From: Gnetum montanum
Lineage: Eukaryota > Streptophyta > Gnetopsida > Gnetales > Gnetaceae
Direction of reading: 5' to 3'
Assembly: GCA_015680685.1 (NCBI GenBank)
Contig: MNCI01026467.1
Coordinates: forward strand, 313,458 to 377,457
DNA length: 64,000 nt
How positions within the stretch are numbered: the first letter of the stretch is position 1; each line of letters begins with the position of its first letter. Under the pieces are notes generated by a model. It searched no databases. It saw only the letters and a program-made list of their open reading frames with translations, and was not told the origin of the DNA. A program made the position numbers and the translations under genes. Below, in pieces: positions 1 through 9,678 of the stretch.

Positions 1-514
1 CACAAGAGACATTTACACTGTGGACCAGAGCTCAAAAACCCTCTTACGCTGGAGAGCCCTATACGCTGTACACATAGTCTCTACGCTCCGCCTGCCTTGT
101 GAACCAGCCGAGTCATTCCACCACACGCCAAGGCCTTTCGTCTGGCTTGTGTCAAAGCCACAACTACTTTTGGACCGGTGCACTTTGTAATCAATTCTCA
201 ATACAAAACAGTTTACATTTTGCCCAGATTTATTGCAGTTTTCTTTGTTTTCCAGTTTACGTTTATAGGCTCATTTACATTATCGTGCTTGTTTACGGTT
301 TACATTTAATGCGCATTGTTTACGTATAACCCAACGTGTTGTAGCGGCAAACGTTGGGGAAGTCCTTGTTTGATCCGCGTGCGGACCATTCAAGGCACTC
401 TGCCTTCATCCATTCCAGCTTACCCTTAAGCGGAGGCAGGGTCGACTGTGCTAGTCCGTAGATCTTTCGGTGCTCGTAACGTTCCAGCCTTGCAGCGATG
501 ATTTCGGTCGGTAC
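1..514 (+). mobile_element. 3' part of a plus-strand Tat-like LTR, cut by the window edge
   Basis: Positions 320-514 match, in reverse orientation, the U5 end of the E2 LTRs: the stretch around 360-440 (AGTCCTTG, GCGGACCATTCAAGGCAC, CTGCCTTCAT, CCAGCTTACC) is the complement of 10140-10215 and 16490-16570. It ends TTTCGGTCGGTACA at 514, the same terminus as the E2 LTRs read on their sense strand. Directly after it (517) the sequence continues in the middle of the E1 LTR. I read this as the 3' end of another element of the E2 family, inserted in plus orientation into the E1 LTR. The upstream part (200-310), rich in GTTTACG/GTTTATAGG, resembles the promoter/R region of the same LTRs. Confidence 0.7.
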
Positions 515-769
515 ACGCGTAGTCATAGCCTTGATGGCATTGGGTCGTGAAGTCTAGCGCTCGTCGTGATGAACCGTGCCTGCCAGGTTGGCCACCGTAA
601 TGTACCATGCAATGTTCTGTAGGGCTGCAATGGGGCTACAGTGGGCCGTGATGTGCAACTCTGCCTCTTTGCCGATGTGGTTTGCTCTAGGTCTCGTTCG
701 CCCACAAAGTTCAACACCAAGATCCAAAAATTCCAAATGCCAAGTGCTTAAAAAGGCTCACATCCAGGG

Positions 770-1080
770 AATGCTAACCACTTGGGAATGCTAATGATCT
801 AGGAATATAGCCACTGGGAGATGCCAACAATTAAAGAATACCAACCCTTGGGAAATGCCAACAGTCAAGGAATGTAACCACTAGGAGATGCCAACAATAA
901 AAGAATGTCAACCCTTGGGGAATGCCAATGGTCCAAGAATGTAACCGCTGGGAGATGCCAACAATTAAAGAATGCCAACCCTTGGGGAATGTCAACGATC
1001 CTGGAATGTAACCGTTGGCAGATGCCAACATTTAAGGAATGCCAACCCTTGGGGAATGCCAACGGTCTAGGAACATAACC
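770..1080. repeat. ~66-bp tandem subrepeats in the E1 3' LTR
   Basis: Units contain GGAATGTAACC, GAGATGCCAACAAT, AAAGAATGCC and AACCCTTGGGGAATGCC in order. Four copies of the GATGCCAACA step occur, near 818, 888, 953 and 1018. The other LTR has three. Confidence 0.8.
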
Positions 1081-1093
1081 CTTGGGTTCCCAA

Positions 1094-1105
1094 GGTATTT
1101 ATAGG
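1094..1105 (-). promoter_or_regulatory. TATA-like box of the E1 3' LTR
   Basis: The minus strand reads CCTATAAATACC. The identical site occurs at 7995-8006 in the other LTR, and equivalent CATAAATACC or CTATAAATACC sites occur in the E2 and E8 LTRs. It lies downstream of the subrepeats in sense direction as expected for U3/R. Inferred from position and sequence only. Confidence 0.55.
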
Positions 1106-1204
1106 ACTAGGGTTAGCCCAAAATGTGGATCAGGTGCCACATGGAAATGCGATGGGTGGGACCACGCTTGTCCCATGTTACGTGTGGGACATGGGACACT
1201 GGCT

Positions 1205-1390
1205 ATAACACTGGATAGGGTGCTACGCTACAGTAGACATGGTTACTACGCTACACTATGCTACACAACGTAAGAGGCATACTACGTTGTGCTACGCTAC
1301 ACAGCATAACAGGGTGCTACGCTGTGCTATGCTACGTAGTGTAACAAGGTGCTACGCTGTGCTATGCTACACAGCATAACATCTGTGCAA
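1205..1390. repeat. TGCTACGCTACAC tandem block with ATGCT/AGCAT dyads (E1 3' LTR)
   Basis: Degenerate repeats of about 35-45 bp built from GGTGCTACGCTGTGCTATGCTACACAGC-like steps. Near 1365-1382 a perfect 6-bp dyad TATGCT-ACAC-AGCATA is seen. The matching block in the right LTR is 8115-8285. Confidence 0.75.
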
Positions 1391-1463
1391 AAAGTGCCAT
1401 CGTTCTGACACTTAGCCAAATTTGTAGTCGCGATGCCAAGACCTGAAATTTTGTGGTGTTTCA

Positions 1464-1480
1464 ATGGCCCCTCTTTGTTG
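1464..1480 (-). other. Polypurine tract of E1
   Basis: The minus strand reads CAACAAAGAGGGGCCAT immediately before the LTR start TGAAAC. E2 (AAGAAAGAGGGGCCAA) and E3 (ACAAAGAGGGGACA) have near-identical tracts in the same place. This is the expected primer for plus-strand DNA synthesis. Confidence 0.8.
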
Positions 1481-2593
1481 ACGTCTGGAGGAGTGGCCCA
1501 AGAGACATCGACAAAGAATTACAAAACACCACAGCAAACATGTCACCAACATCACTCATCAGCACAAGATCAGATGTCATTTTACCATGCTCAAGAGTGT
1601 TATGGGAATAAGGTTATGCTAGGGAAAAAGGGGTATAGGCAATGCTATGGAGATGAAATTTGAATGCTGGAAATGAAATGCAAATAGTGGATCATGATGT
1701 AAGATGCAAATTCAGCATGGTTGACAGTGACCCTGGCATGATGTGGTTCGCCCCTAAAACGTTGACCTCTTGTTGGAGTGTTTATGAGAGCATCAAAGTC
1801 AATTTTAAGGCTTGGCCAATTGTAAAGCTGCAACACTATCACTTTGCCTGGGGATGTGCTTTGCCCCATTCCTTTTCTTTTTCTTTTTTGTGAGGCAAAC
1901 CTTCTTTGGGTTCGGCTTACTATTGAATGTTAGCTGCAAGTTGGCCATTGAGAAGATGGGCTTTATTTTGATACATCACATTGCATCTGTAGAATAGATT
2001 TTTCCTCCTAGGGATGATTCATGTTACATCTGCTTAGGCTTTCCCCAGCCCACAAAGGCTCCCCATGGAACGAGTTGCGTTACGTCCATCATGAGTTCAA
2101 CAGTTGATGTGAAGAGAATGTGGGGGATGAGAGGATATTGGGATGAAGGAGTGGATGTGTGTAGGCTGTAATAAGGATGAAGGGGATGTGCACTCTTGAA
2201 TGGCTTAAATAGTCCAATATGCACATTAGAGCAATGTTGTAAGTTGTTGTTGTAATGAGATGCATCTTTGCACGACCACCTCTAAGACTTCATCTTGCAA
2301 ACACAACTCTGAGAAGACAAGAAAACCACAAAACGTGAAATGCAAGTGCAAATGTCAAATGTGAAGATGTTGCAGTTGCTAAATGTGAAGATGTTGTAAA
2401 TGTGTCAAATGTTGTGCTAGTTGCAAGTGCTCAAGAAGCCAGTGAAGGTGCCAAGGTGACGATGCAATGAGTCCTCTGAAGGTTGCACTAATGGCTAGTG
2501 CTCAAAAAAATTAATAGAATGGTGAGAGGCGATAATGCTGCAAGTGCCCCAAGGGTTTCACCAATGGCAGGTGCTCAAATCAGATCAGCAACA
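1481..2593 (-). other. E1 3' noncoding region
   Basis: No coding sequence is recognisable. The 60 bases next to the polypurine tract (CATCGACAAAGAATTACAAAACACC on the plus strand) are shared with E2 and, more distantly, E3. A second shared block near 2268-2335 contains CATCTTGCAAACACAACTC; E2 has it at 12280-12330, and E3 has its sense version (GAGTTGTGTTTGCAAGATG) near 25533. A pyrimidine run on the plus strand (1866-1890) makes a second purine-rich tract on the sense strand. Confidence 0.6.
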
Positions 2594-2878
2594 TGCCAGT
2601 TTAAAGTCCTAGCAGACCATAATGTGCTAGTTTATAGTCCTAGCAGACTGCTGAATGCTAGTTTAATGTCATAGTGGACAGTGGATGTTGTGCCAATTTA
2701 ACGTCATGACCCAAGGACAAGTTGTTGTGCCAGTTTAATGTCATGACCCAAGGATAAGCTGTGCCAGTTTATAGTCATAGCGGACTGTATGTGCTAGTTT
2801 ATAGTCGTAGCGGACTGTCTGTGCCAATTTATAGTCATAGTAGACTATCTGTGCCAGTTTATAGTCATAGCGGACTAG
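2594..2878 (-). repeat. Motif array A: 9 copies of the AGTTTA-YAGTC motif
   Basis: Units of the form GCCAGTTTATAGTCATAGCG + GACT start near 2594, 2626, 2658, 2690, 2727, 2762, 2792, 2822 and 2852. The last four are spaced exactly 30 bp. The motif is on the plus strand, the antisense strand of E1. It lies between the protease domain and the conserved 3' block, the same relative place as in E2 and E3. Confidence 0.85.
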
Positions 2879-3165
2879 TGCTTACCTTGCTTGTGTAAGG
2901 TGTGATGCTACATGCATGGTCATGCTGTGTGCCTGCAAGATCCTACAAAAATTAACTAGAAAGAAAACAACATCAAGCAACACCTGTCGTAAACAAAGAT
3001 AAAATGTATGAATGAAAGAAAATCAATGCAAAAAGTAATAGTTTTAGGCTGTTTCGGGCCATGTGTTTTTGTAGTTTTATGTTTTTTTTTTCTTATGTTT
3101 GATGTTTTTCAAATGCAATGTGTAAACTAAGCTGATGAATGTGTAAACAAAGCAAAATGCATGAT

Positions 3166-4416
3166 CTAAGTGAGTGGGCAAAATGTAAATGCATAGGCTA
3201 GTGCAATGTAAACAAAAGTCAAAAATGCATGACAAGTGGAGGCAAAGGGTAGGTAGGCACCCGCATTTTTGGCCAAGGGAAAGTCTTGGTCATGTAGTTG
3301 CTTCCTAACTGGGCATGGATTAGGGAGTGTGCAAGGCTTAGGATCCTTTGGGAAGCTATTGGCTTCAACCACTCATTCAGGTTTGTTAGCCTTAGGCGCT
3401 GCATTGGTTGTTATAGGTGTACCACCAAGAAACTCTTCTTCTAAAACCTGCTCCATGTCTATGTCGTGGAGAGTCAAAGAGGAAGTGTTATCACCATGGA
3501 TGATAACTTGACCACCCTCATATGGAAGGTGGATTTCTTGGTGGATGGGAGAGGAGATGGTGCGTAGTTGGGCTAGCAAAGGCCTACCTAGAATCATGTT
3601 GAAACCTGGCATCTCCTCTATGATGGTGAAATCTACACTAGTGGGGAATTGCTCTCTTACCACAAAGGCTAAATTGATTATACCCCTGACTATGACACGT
3701 GATCTGTTGAAGGATTTTAGACACGTGGGTTTGGTTGGCCTAATTTCATCCACCATACCTAGTTTGTCGATGACAGAGTATAGGACTACGTTTGTTGCTA
3801 CACCATCATCGAAATGCACTCTACAGATGGTGCACTATCCAACATGTATGCTAATGGATAGTGGAGCTGTAGTGACCTTCCCGCGTGTGGGGTTGACTTT
3901 GACTGCATCATCGCGAAAGGCTAAGGTTTTTGAACCCAATTCTTGTGGTGTAGGGGGTAGCATTGTTGCATGTATGGATGTCTCATTTGCAGGGATGTCC
4001 TTCGTAATAGGAATGGAGGCCAAGATCTTGGCCAATGCTTAGCAGTGAGCAGAGAAAGTCATGACTAGGTCGTACAAGCTCAATGTTGTGTTCTTTTGCT
4101 TGAGCATTTCCTTCACCTTGGTTAGTGCAACTACAAAGTCCTTGTCATTAGCCGTTGTGTTGGCCTTGAATTCCTCCCTGTGGCTTGAAAGATGGATCTC
4201 TCATGAAGGGGACTTGGGCTTGGTTTGCTTGGTCTGCTTGAGGGTAGGGTCCCCAATGTTCAGTTGTTGTTTGCTAGTTGTGGCCTTTGCTTCAACCATA
4301 GGGGTTGTGAGATGCTCGTTTATCCTCTTGTGTTGCCATTTGGTGGGCCTACCTAGGTTGCTAGTGGGGTCAACCCTCGAGGGAGGAGGGATCGAGGGTA
4401 GGTGAGGGACCATCAC
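3166..4416 (-). pseudogene. E1 protease-like (retropepsin fold) domain, end of the gag-pro frame
   Basis: One minus-strand frame runs from 4416 to 3166 with in-frame stops near 4200, 3833 and 3373. The central part reads VHFDDGVATNVVLYSV, followed about 70 residues later by PGFNMILGRPLLAQL, the pattern of plant gypsy proteases (hydrophobic-D-S/T-G, then ILGRPWL). The S/T after the catalytic Asp is replaced by Asp, and the following A/S by Val, as in E2 (DDGV) and E5 (DNGV). In Ty3/gypsy elements this domain cleaves the polyprotein; whether this form is active is doubtful. The frame ends without entering RT. A Pro/Lys-rich linker (4416-4201) separates it from gag. Confidence 0.75.
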
Positions 4417-4527
4417 GTTGTGGCACCCTTATGATAAAGGGTGGCTTAGGAGTTGTTGTAGCGGTTGTTGTGTGACTAACTTGTTGTGGTACCTTGATGA
4501 AAAAAGGTTGCTTAGTGGTTGTTGTTG

Positions 4528-4556
4528 CATCATGCTAGTTTAACGTCTTAGCGGAT
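4528..4556 (-). repeat. Single motif copy at the end of gag (E1)
   Basis: GCTAGTTTAACGTCTTAGCG on the plus strand. In the gag frame it reads AKTLN and then a stop. Confidence 0.6.
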
Positions 4557-5113
4557 GGTTGGTTCGGAAATTTGACCACAAAGGGTGTTGCAGGTGCATG
4601 AGGTGGCACTTTGATAACAAAGGGATGCCTCCTACTTGTGGAGGCGGAGGTGACCCTTGCCTTGTTAGGAGGCACACGGATCACAAAAGGTTGTTCCACA
4701 AGTTTGGGCTTGCCACCTATGCTAATTGAGTTTATGACATAGGAGGCATCGTCTGTGTTGGATTGACTTGCCATGTCGATCACTAGTTGGCCTCGTTCTA
4801 TCATTCTCTGCAGGCCATCCTGCAAAGCATGACAGTTGTCGATACTGTGACTAGCCAATTGATGGTAATGACAGTATTGGTCCAATTTAAAATGTTGTGG
4901 GACCGAGGGCTCATTTGGTACTACTAATGTGGGGTTTCTTAGTAGTTCGCAGTACCTATCATGTTTTTGGCAGGTAATCACCGATACGTGTTTGTGTTGC
5001 ATTTGCCCAGCTTTCAAGAGTTGCTCCAGTAGTTCAGAGGGTTGCATCGGTAGTGGTCTATAATTTGAGCAATCCTTGCATTGAAAGTTGGGTCTTGGGG
5101 TGGCCCCTGCCAA
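4535..5113 (-). CDS. E1 gag, C-terminal part with Tat-type zinc knuckle (partial)
   Basis: An open stretch of 192 codons in the same frame as the gag core upstream, separated from it by a short region with a stop. Around residues 75-92 it contains YCHYHQLASHSIDNCHALQ, a C-x2-H-x4-H-x4-C motif typical of Tat-lineage gag in place of the usual CCHC knuckle. This part of Gag binds the element RNA in the virus-like particle. Downstream are short repeats of the type FVIRVPP/FVIKVPP. The segment LLEQLLKAGQMQHKHV (residues 28-43) matches LLEQLLNASLVQCKCM in E2. It ends in the motif-derived peptide TLN. The first Met is probably internal rather than a true start. Confidence 0.8.
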   Translation of the reverse strand: MAGATPRPNFQCKDCSNYRPLPMQPSELLEQLLKAGQMQHKHVSVITCQKHDRYCELLRNPTLVVPNEPSVPQHFKLDQYCHYHQLASHSIDNCHALQDGLQRMIERGQLVIDMASQSNTDDASYVINSISIGGKPKLVEQPFVIRVPPNKARVTSASTSRRHPFVIKVPPHAPATPFVVKFPNQPSAKTLN

Positions 5114-5164
5114 TGTAGGTGAGTTGCCACTAGAGTTGGTAATTTTGTTAGTTAGGGCTTTGGG

Positions 5165-5830
5165 CTACTTAGTTATTGGGCCCCAGTTGGTTGCTTTCAT
5201 GCTTGTGGCCACTTTTGCTACTATTGTGTTTTTCTTGCGAGCATGTTGGTTTATGTAGGCCACATAAGCTAGGTTATTACTAGCTTGCGATGCTTCCTCT
5301 ATGCTTTTTTCTTGGGCAAAGGCTTGGCTAAGAGACTTTGGGGCTAGATAATATAGTTTGGACTTAATAAAGTCATTTACTGCACCTTTAAAGATGGCCA
5401 GTAAATGTGCCTCCACTAGGGGTTCATGCATTTCACTCAATGCAGCATTCCAACGTTGGAGGAATTTTGGCATGGGCTCTAGAGGCCCCTGTTTAACTTG
5501 CATAAGTTGGTCAAGGTTTGCTTTAGGCTTTAGGTTGTACTTGAAGCGTGTTACAAACTGGCTTATGAGATCCTCCAAAGAGGAGATTGAGGCCTTGGGG
5601 AGTATGCAATACCAGTCCAAGGCCTTGCCAATGAGTGACATGGGGAACATGTGCATGATGGTGTGTGGCCAAGCTTGAAGGAGTAGGCATTCAGATCGAA
5701 ATGTGACCAAGTGTGCATTGGGGTCCCCTTCACCATTGTACTTCATGAATTGTGGTAGTTGGGCCCTAGTTGGAAGAGTTAGGGGTGGTACCATAGGACT
5801 TATGGGGTCATCTCCATAGAAGTCCACCAC
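5165..5830 (-). CDS. E1 gag, capsid-like core (partial)
   Basis: An open stretch of 221 codons. It begins VDFYGDDPISPMVPPLTLP and contains PQFMKYNGEGDPNAHL, GKALDWYCILP, then LISQFVTRF and KQGPLEPMPKFLQRW, the standard plant retrotransposon Gag order (W-Y near residue 72, F-x-x-R-F near 95). It forms the particle shell. The same blocks are found in E2 (15441-14752) and E5 (40800-40254). It is part of a larger gag: the frame continues on both sides after single stops, so the Met is not the native start. Confidence 0.85.
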   Translation of the reverse strand: MVDFYGDDPISPMVPPLTLPTRAQLPQFMKYNGEGDPNAHLVTFRSECLLLQAWPHTIMHMFPMSLIGKALDWYCILPKASISSLEDLISQFVTRFKYNLKPKANLDQLMQVKQGPLEPMPKFLQRWNAALSEMHEPLVEAHLLAIFKGAVNDFIKSKLYYLAPKSLSQAFAQEKSIEEASQASNNLAYVAYINQHARKKNTIVAKVATSMKATNWGPITK

Positions 5831-5855
5831 CTTGATGGTGTCGGAGGAGGTAGCC

Positions 5856-6711
5856 TTAAGTCAGTTGATCTCCTCCATCAAGCTTTGGATTAGCTACAAT
5901 GCTTGATCCAAGCTTGGGGATGTGCCAACTGGTTGCATTGGCTGGGCTTGTGTTGGTTGGATAGCATGGGGTTGAATTGTTGGTTGTGGAGTTTTCCAAT
6001 TTAACGTCGTATTGGACGGTTGTTGCTAGTTTAACGTCGTAGTGGACAATTGTTGCCAGTTTAACATCGTAGAGAATAGGCATTGCCAGTTTAACGTCAT
6101 AGCGGATAGTTGTTGATGTGTTGGCTAAGAGATGGGTGCGGTGATCGAAGTAGGCCACACACAAGTGGGTTGGACGGACACCGTAGACACTAATGAGATA
6201 GGTTGGATGTAGGATACTTGAGTTGTCTGGGGCTGGGAGGTGGCCCCTGCATGAGCATAGTGTTGGGAAAATGCATTAGTTGCTTGCAAGGAAGGTTGAA
6301 TTAGCATGGTCACCATCTCGAAGAGGATGGGTGGACCAAACCGAGGAGGGACTATACTAGGGGGTGGTTGTTGGAAGATAGTGTGGAGGGGGCTCTCATG
6401 CTCGGAGTGGGCCTCAAACTCATCTTCTTCCTTCTGTGAGGCTTTCTCATAGGTTGTCCTTGCATCATGCTTATTTGCATAGATAAGTTGAGACAACAAC
6501 TAGTGGTAGGACTCTGTGAGTGGGATTATGTCAAACAAGGAGGGGTTGTACCCTTGTCCGTTCCGGTGGACTCGCTCATAGTCCTGTTTTGCCTCCAAGT
6601 CAAGGTAATCTATTGGTACTCCTGCTTGCACTTTGGCACAAAAAAATTGTATTGTTCAATGCTTAGTGTGGCACGCTTTGGCTAGATTGTGGTATCAAAT
6701 GTGTTAGACAT
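5856..6711 (-). pseudogene. E1 gag, N-terminal domain and linker (broken)
   Basis: From an ATG at 6711 the reading starts MSNTFDTTI and meets a TAG. A T-run near 6645 needs a frameshift to reach the next block, AKVQAGVPIDYLDLEAKQDY, which aligns with AKIQVGLLIPWVKAESKCEY in E5; both continue with an HNG motif and IPLTE/IPLSD. After a TAG at 6500 the frame runs on as LLSQLIYANKHD to a stop at 6125, then through motif array C to the core. E2 starts later and lacks this N-terminal domain. Function is unknown; it is conserved between E1 and E5, so it is a genuine part of gag in the family. Confidence 0.65.
5992..6115 (-). repeat. Motif array C inside gag (E1), period exactly 30 bp
   Basis: The TTAACG step falls at 6001, 6031, 6061 (as TTAACA) and 6091. 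Units read CCAGTTTAACGTCATAGCGG on the plus strand. In the gag frame each unit reads x-TLN-x-QQ(P), 10 codons per repeat, as in E2. Confidence 0.85.
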
Positions 6712-7038
6712 TGATGTGGAAGGTTGATCTAGATTCATATTCACAAATCGGGTTGTGAAAGTTGCTACTTGTAGAAAATGGCTAACTTTGAAAATGAAAA
6801 AAAATGACTAAATCTACCGGTAGCAGGAAAATGGATAAGTATAGAAATGAAAGAAAAAAATGCTAAGTATGAAAATGTAGAAAAAAAATGCTAAGTATGA
6901 AAACTGCTAAAAATGGCCAACTCTGGCGCTACACTCACTACGTTGGAGCTTGCTATGCTCTAAGAACTTGTTATGCTCTCTAGAACATCTAGAGTTTTGA
7001 CCAAGTGCTAATCAAAAATGTAGACAGAAATGGTTCAT
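6712..7038 (-). other. E1 leader between PBS and gag
   Basis: Noncoding and A-rich on the plus strand, with repeated GAAAATG/GCTAAGTATGAAAA steps (6775-6910) and a CTAGAACATCTAGAG stretch near 6980. No start codon upstream of 6711 opens a long frame. No clear RNA structure could be judged by eye. Confidence 0.5.
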
Positions 7039-7056
7039 GCCCTCCTTCTAGCACCA
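7039..7056 (-). other. Primer binding site of E1
   Basis: The minus strand reads TGGTGCTAGAAGGAGGGC, starting a few bases inside the 5' LTR. E2 has TGGCGCTAGAAGGAGGGC and E5 TGGTGCTAGAAAGAGGGC in the same place. The TGG start fits pairing to a tRNA CCA end. I cannot assign the tRNA by eye. Confidence 0.75.
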
Positions 7057-7061
7057 AAAAC

Positions 7062-8364
7062 TATAGCGTCTAAAAACGTTGGTGGCTGGAACACCGAGAG
7101 GTTATTAGGCGCACAGCCTAACCCTGAATCCATGTAAGGGCTGTGCTAGAGAAAACAGAAACGAGGTGCCCTGAACGATCTTGTCAATCAAACAGGGACT
7201 TACGTGGTGTTAAAATGATCATGTGTGAAAAGAGTTTATACTACGTTATGCGTGGGCATCGGGTCCGGCTTGGCTAGAGCATAGCAGGATGTCCCAGCCT
7301 AAGAAAAATGATGCGAACATGCAAATATGTATGAAACAGTAAGAAAGTACAAGCATTAAACTAAATTCCAGAGAGAAATGCTTGAGAAATGTAATAGAAT
7401 TTGAGGACAGCAATGCATCACCCCAAAAGAGGGAGCATGGTTAATTCACAAAGGTATACATAGTGTACCATAGGCATAGTGGGAGCGTAGTCACAGCCTC
7501 GATGGCGTTGGGTCGTGAATTCTGGCACTCGTCATGATGAACCGTGCCTACCATGTTGGCCACCACGATGTACCATGCAATGTTCTGCAAGGCTGCAATG
7601 GGGCTGCAGTGGGTCGTGATGTGCAACTCTACCTCTCTGCCAATGTGGTGTGCTCTGGGTCTCGTTCACCCATAGAGTTCAGCACAAAGATCCAAAAATG
7701 CCAAATGCCAAGTGCTTAAAAAGGCTCACATCCAAGGAATACCAACCACTTGGGAATGCTAACAGTCCAAGAATATAACCGCTGGGAGATGCCAACAATT
7801 AAGGAATGCCAACCCTTGGGAAATGCCAAAGGTTAAGGAATGTAACTGCTAGGAGATGCCAACAATAAAAGAATGCCAACCCTTAGGGAATGCCAACGGT
7901 CCCAGAATGTAACTGCTGGGAGATGCCAACATTTAAGGAATGCCAACCCTTGGGGAATGCCAATGGTCCAGGAACATAACCCTTAGGTTCCCAAGGTATT
8001 TATAGGGCTAGGGTTAGCCCAAAATGTGGATCAAGTGCCACATGGATATGCGATGGGTGGGACCATGCTTGTCCCATGTTACGTGTGGGACATGGGACAC
8101 TAGCTGTAATGCTGGATAGGGTGCTACGCTATAGTAGATATGGTTGCTATGCTGCACTATGCTACATAGTGTAAGAGGCATGCTACACTGTGCTATGCTA
8201 CACAGCATAACAGGGTGCTACGTTGTGCTACACTACACAGCATAACAAGGTGCTACGCTACGCTATGCTACACAGCGTAACATCTGTGCAAAAAGTGCCA
8301 TCGTTCTGACACTTAGCCAAATTTGTAGTCGCAATGCCTAGACCCGAAATTTTGTGGTGTTTCA
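7062..8364 (-). repeat. E1 5' LTR (complete, about 1.3 kb)
   Basis: It begins (plus strand) at TATAGCGTCTAAAA, aligned with TGTACCGTCTAAAA of E2, so the terminal TG has mutated to TA. It ends TGGTGTTTCA at 8364. It holds three ~66-bp subrepeats (7735-7985), a TATA-like site (7995-8006) and the TGCTACGCTACAC block (8115-8285). It is the only complete E1 LTR in the window. Confidence 0.85.
7995..8006 (-). promoter_or_regulatory. TATA-like box of the E1 5' LTR
   Basis: The minus strand reads CCTATAAATACC, as in the other LTR. In the 5' LTR this would drive the element's own transcript toward gag. Confidence 0.6.
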
Positions 8365-9678
8365 CATAAGAAACACACTATTCTCCAAAGGGAAGGAGAG
8401 TTTTGATACGAACACTTTGAAAAAGCTTAAAAATTAACCATGTACCAATAGTAGTATAAATATTACATATCTGCATATCCACAAGAATATAGACTATGAT
8501 CATTAAACTATTATGTAGATGGTGATGTCATAACGATAGTGTAAACTTTGGTAATGTAACTACCAGGGCATCTAATTCAAATCTACCTTTTGCCTGGGTA
8601 ATAATGGCATCTTTAAAAGAGTTGAACCTATGATCAACTAAGGCAATCCAATATCACTAATTAAGATGGTAATTAAATTGAGGATGGATATGTATGTCTA
8701 GTTCTGCAATGTGGATGTAGTTGTATCCATTAGAAATCCATTTACGTAAGTATGGAAACTTGCAAGAGCTCTTGAATGCTTGAAAATGCCCCAAGTGTGG
8801 AATTGTGTGTATCAAAATTCCTTGAAAATGCTACCCTTGCTTGGAATTTCTAAACCATGTAAGTGTTGAATCTTGTTTAAAATGCTAAAATTTGTCCAAA
8901 ATTGTTAAACCTATAAATAGTGTTGAAGGTTGTCTTTGATAAGATCTTTGGGCCATGAATGGGGCTACAGATTGGCTATGAAATGGCTACAAGTTTTGCT
9001 AAAAATGGCTACAAATTTGCTACAAATTTAGGTGAGATGGATGCCCAAATTTGGAGGGTTACTATACATAGTAAGTGCTTCCCCCATGACCATTCCATTT
9101 ACTATAAATAGTAATCAGGGAACACCTTCCATGCTGAAGATGAATCTTCCATGCTAAGCTCTCCACCATGCTTGTTGAAGTAGCTGGTCAATTTTGAAGT
9201 GCATAAATTAATGAATTTTTGCATTTGTGACTTCCATGCTAGGGAATTGAATTTTCCATGTTGGGAATGAAGCCTCCATGCTGGGGGAAAACTTTCCAGG
9301 CTATGCATGTGGTCTCCACATTGAAGGGAGGAAAGTTTCCAAAACCCCCACCCTTCCATGCTAGGGGTAGGTGTGATCTACCTCCTTGCATGTGTTTCTA
9401 GCATAGAAAAATGTATACCCCCCATAAAACCCACCAAATTACCTTTTTGGCATTTCAAAAAGCATTTTTGACATCCCCAAGCCCAAATATAGACACTAGA
9501 TGACTTTTTTCACTTGGGGAAGGAGGCTTTGACCACTTATGAGGCATTTTTCAGCCCCAAAGTATAAGGTATGTGAAATTATCCTTTTCACATTTACAAT
9601 AAAATTTTGCCTTAGGGTTTATGGGGTGAAAGCTACATGATGAAGATTGGTTATAACATGCAAAATTTTATGGTGTTT
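8365..9678 (-). mobile_element. LTR remnant E4 (same family as the E3 and E5 LTRs), interrupted by E1
   Basis: Read on the minus strand it starts TGAAACACCATAAAATTTTG at 9678 and follows the E3 LTR (26369 onward) through GTTATAACC, the GGTAACC(A/C)(C/T)CCAAATTT(T/G)GG block near 9040 and AAGAGCTCTTGCAA near 8765. It runs out at the E1 border (8364), so E1 is inserted in it. No polypurine tract follows at 9679, which suggests a 5' or solo LTR. Decay is advanced. Confidence 0.7.

Larger units (their letters stand above)
517..1463 (-). repeat. E1 3' LTR (truncated at 517 by another LTR)
   Basis: Direct copy of 7486-8364: both contain the same run starting at the CGTAG-TCA(T/C)AGCC sequence, the 66-bp subrepeats, a TATA-like site and the TGCTACGCTACAC block, and both end (plus strand) in TGGTGTTTCA. 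On the sense strand the LTR starts TGAAACACCA directly after the polypurine tract. The part equivalent to 7062-7485 (U5) is missing here; the abutting LTR at 1-514 would explain this. Confidence 0.85.
517..8364 (-). mobile_element. E1: non-autonomous Ty3/gypsy (Tat-like) element with gag and protease-like domain only
   Basis: Two LTR copies (517-1463 truncated; 7062-8364) bracket a minus-strand internal region. In sense order: an 18-nt primer binding site, gag (6711-4535), protease-like domain (4416-3166), a tandem motif array, a noncoding 3' region and a polypurine tract next to the 3' LTR. No RT, RNase H or integrase can be read in any frame between 3166 and 1481. It therefore fits terminal-repeat elements that carry gag but depend on others for polymerase functions. 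The bases after the right LTR are CATAA; the matching duplication on the left would lie outside the window because another LTR sits in the left copy. Frames are broken only a few times and CG sites remain, so the insertion is fairly recent compared with 18-64 kb. Confidence 0.85.

Noticed and set aside
2594-2878. Regularly spaced 30-bp repeats as a CRISPR array
   Set aside because: Spacers are 5-10 bases and not unique, the repeats sit in a plant LTR element, and no cas gene is present.
3545-4042. 165-codon plus-strand open frame
   Set aside because: It lies opposite the E1 protease-like domain, whose conserved motifs are on the minus strand; no motif in the plus reading.
5856-6164. 102-codon minus-strand frame with YDVKLA repeats
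   Set aside because: It is shifted by one from the gag frame. The true gag frame reads TLN repeats here, as in E2.
9102-9359. 85-codon minus-strand frame with FNSLAWKSQ-like text
   Set aside because: Translation of LTR subrepeats of E4; the similar frame at 26766 in the E3 LTR is on the same LTR strand but has no shared protein motif.
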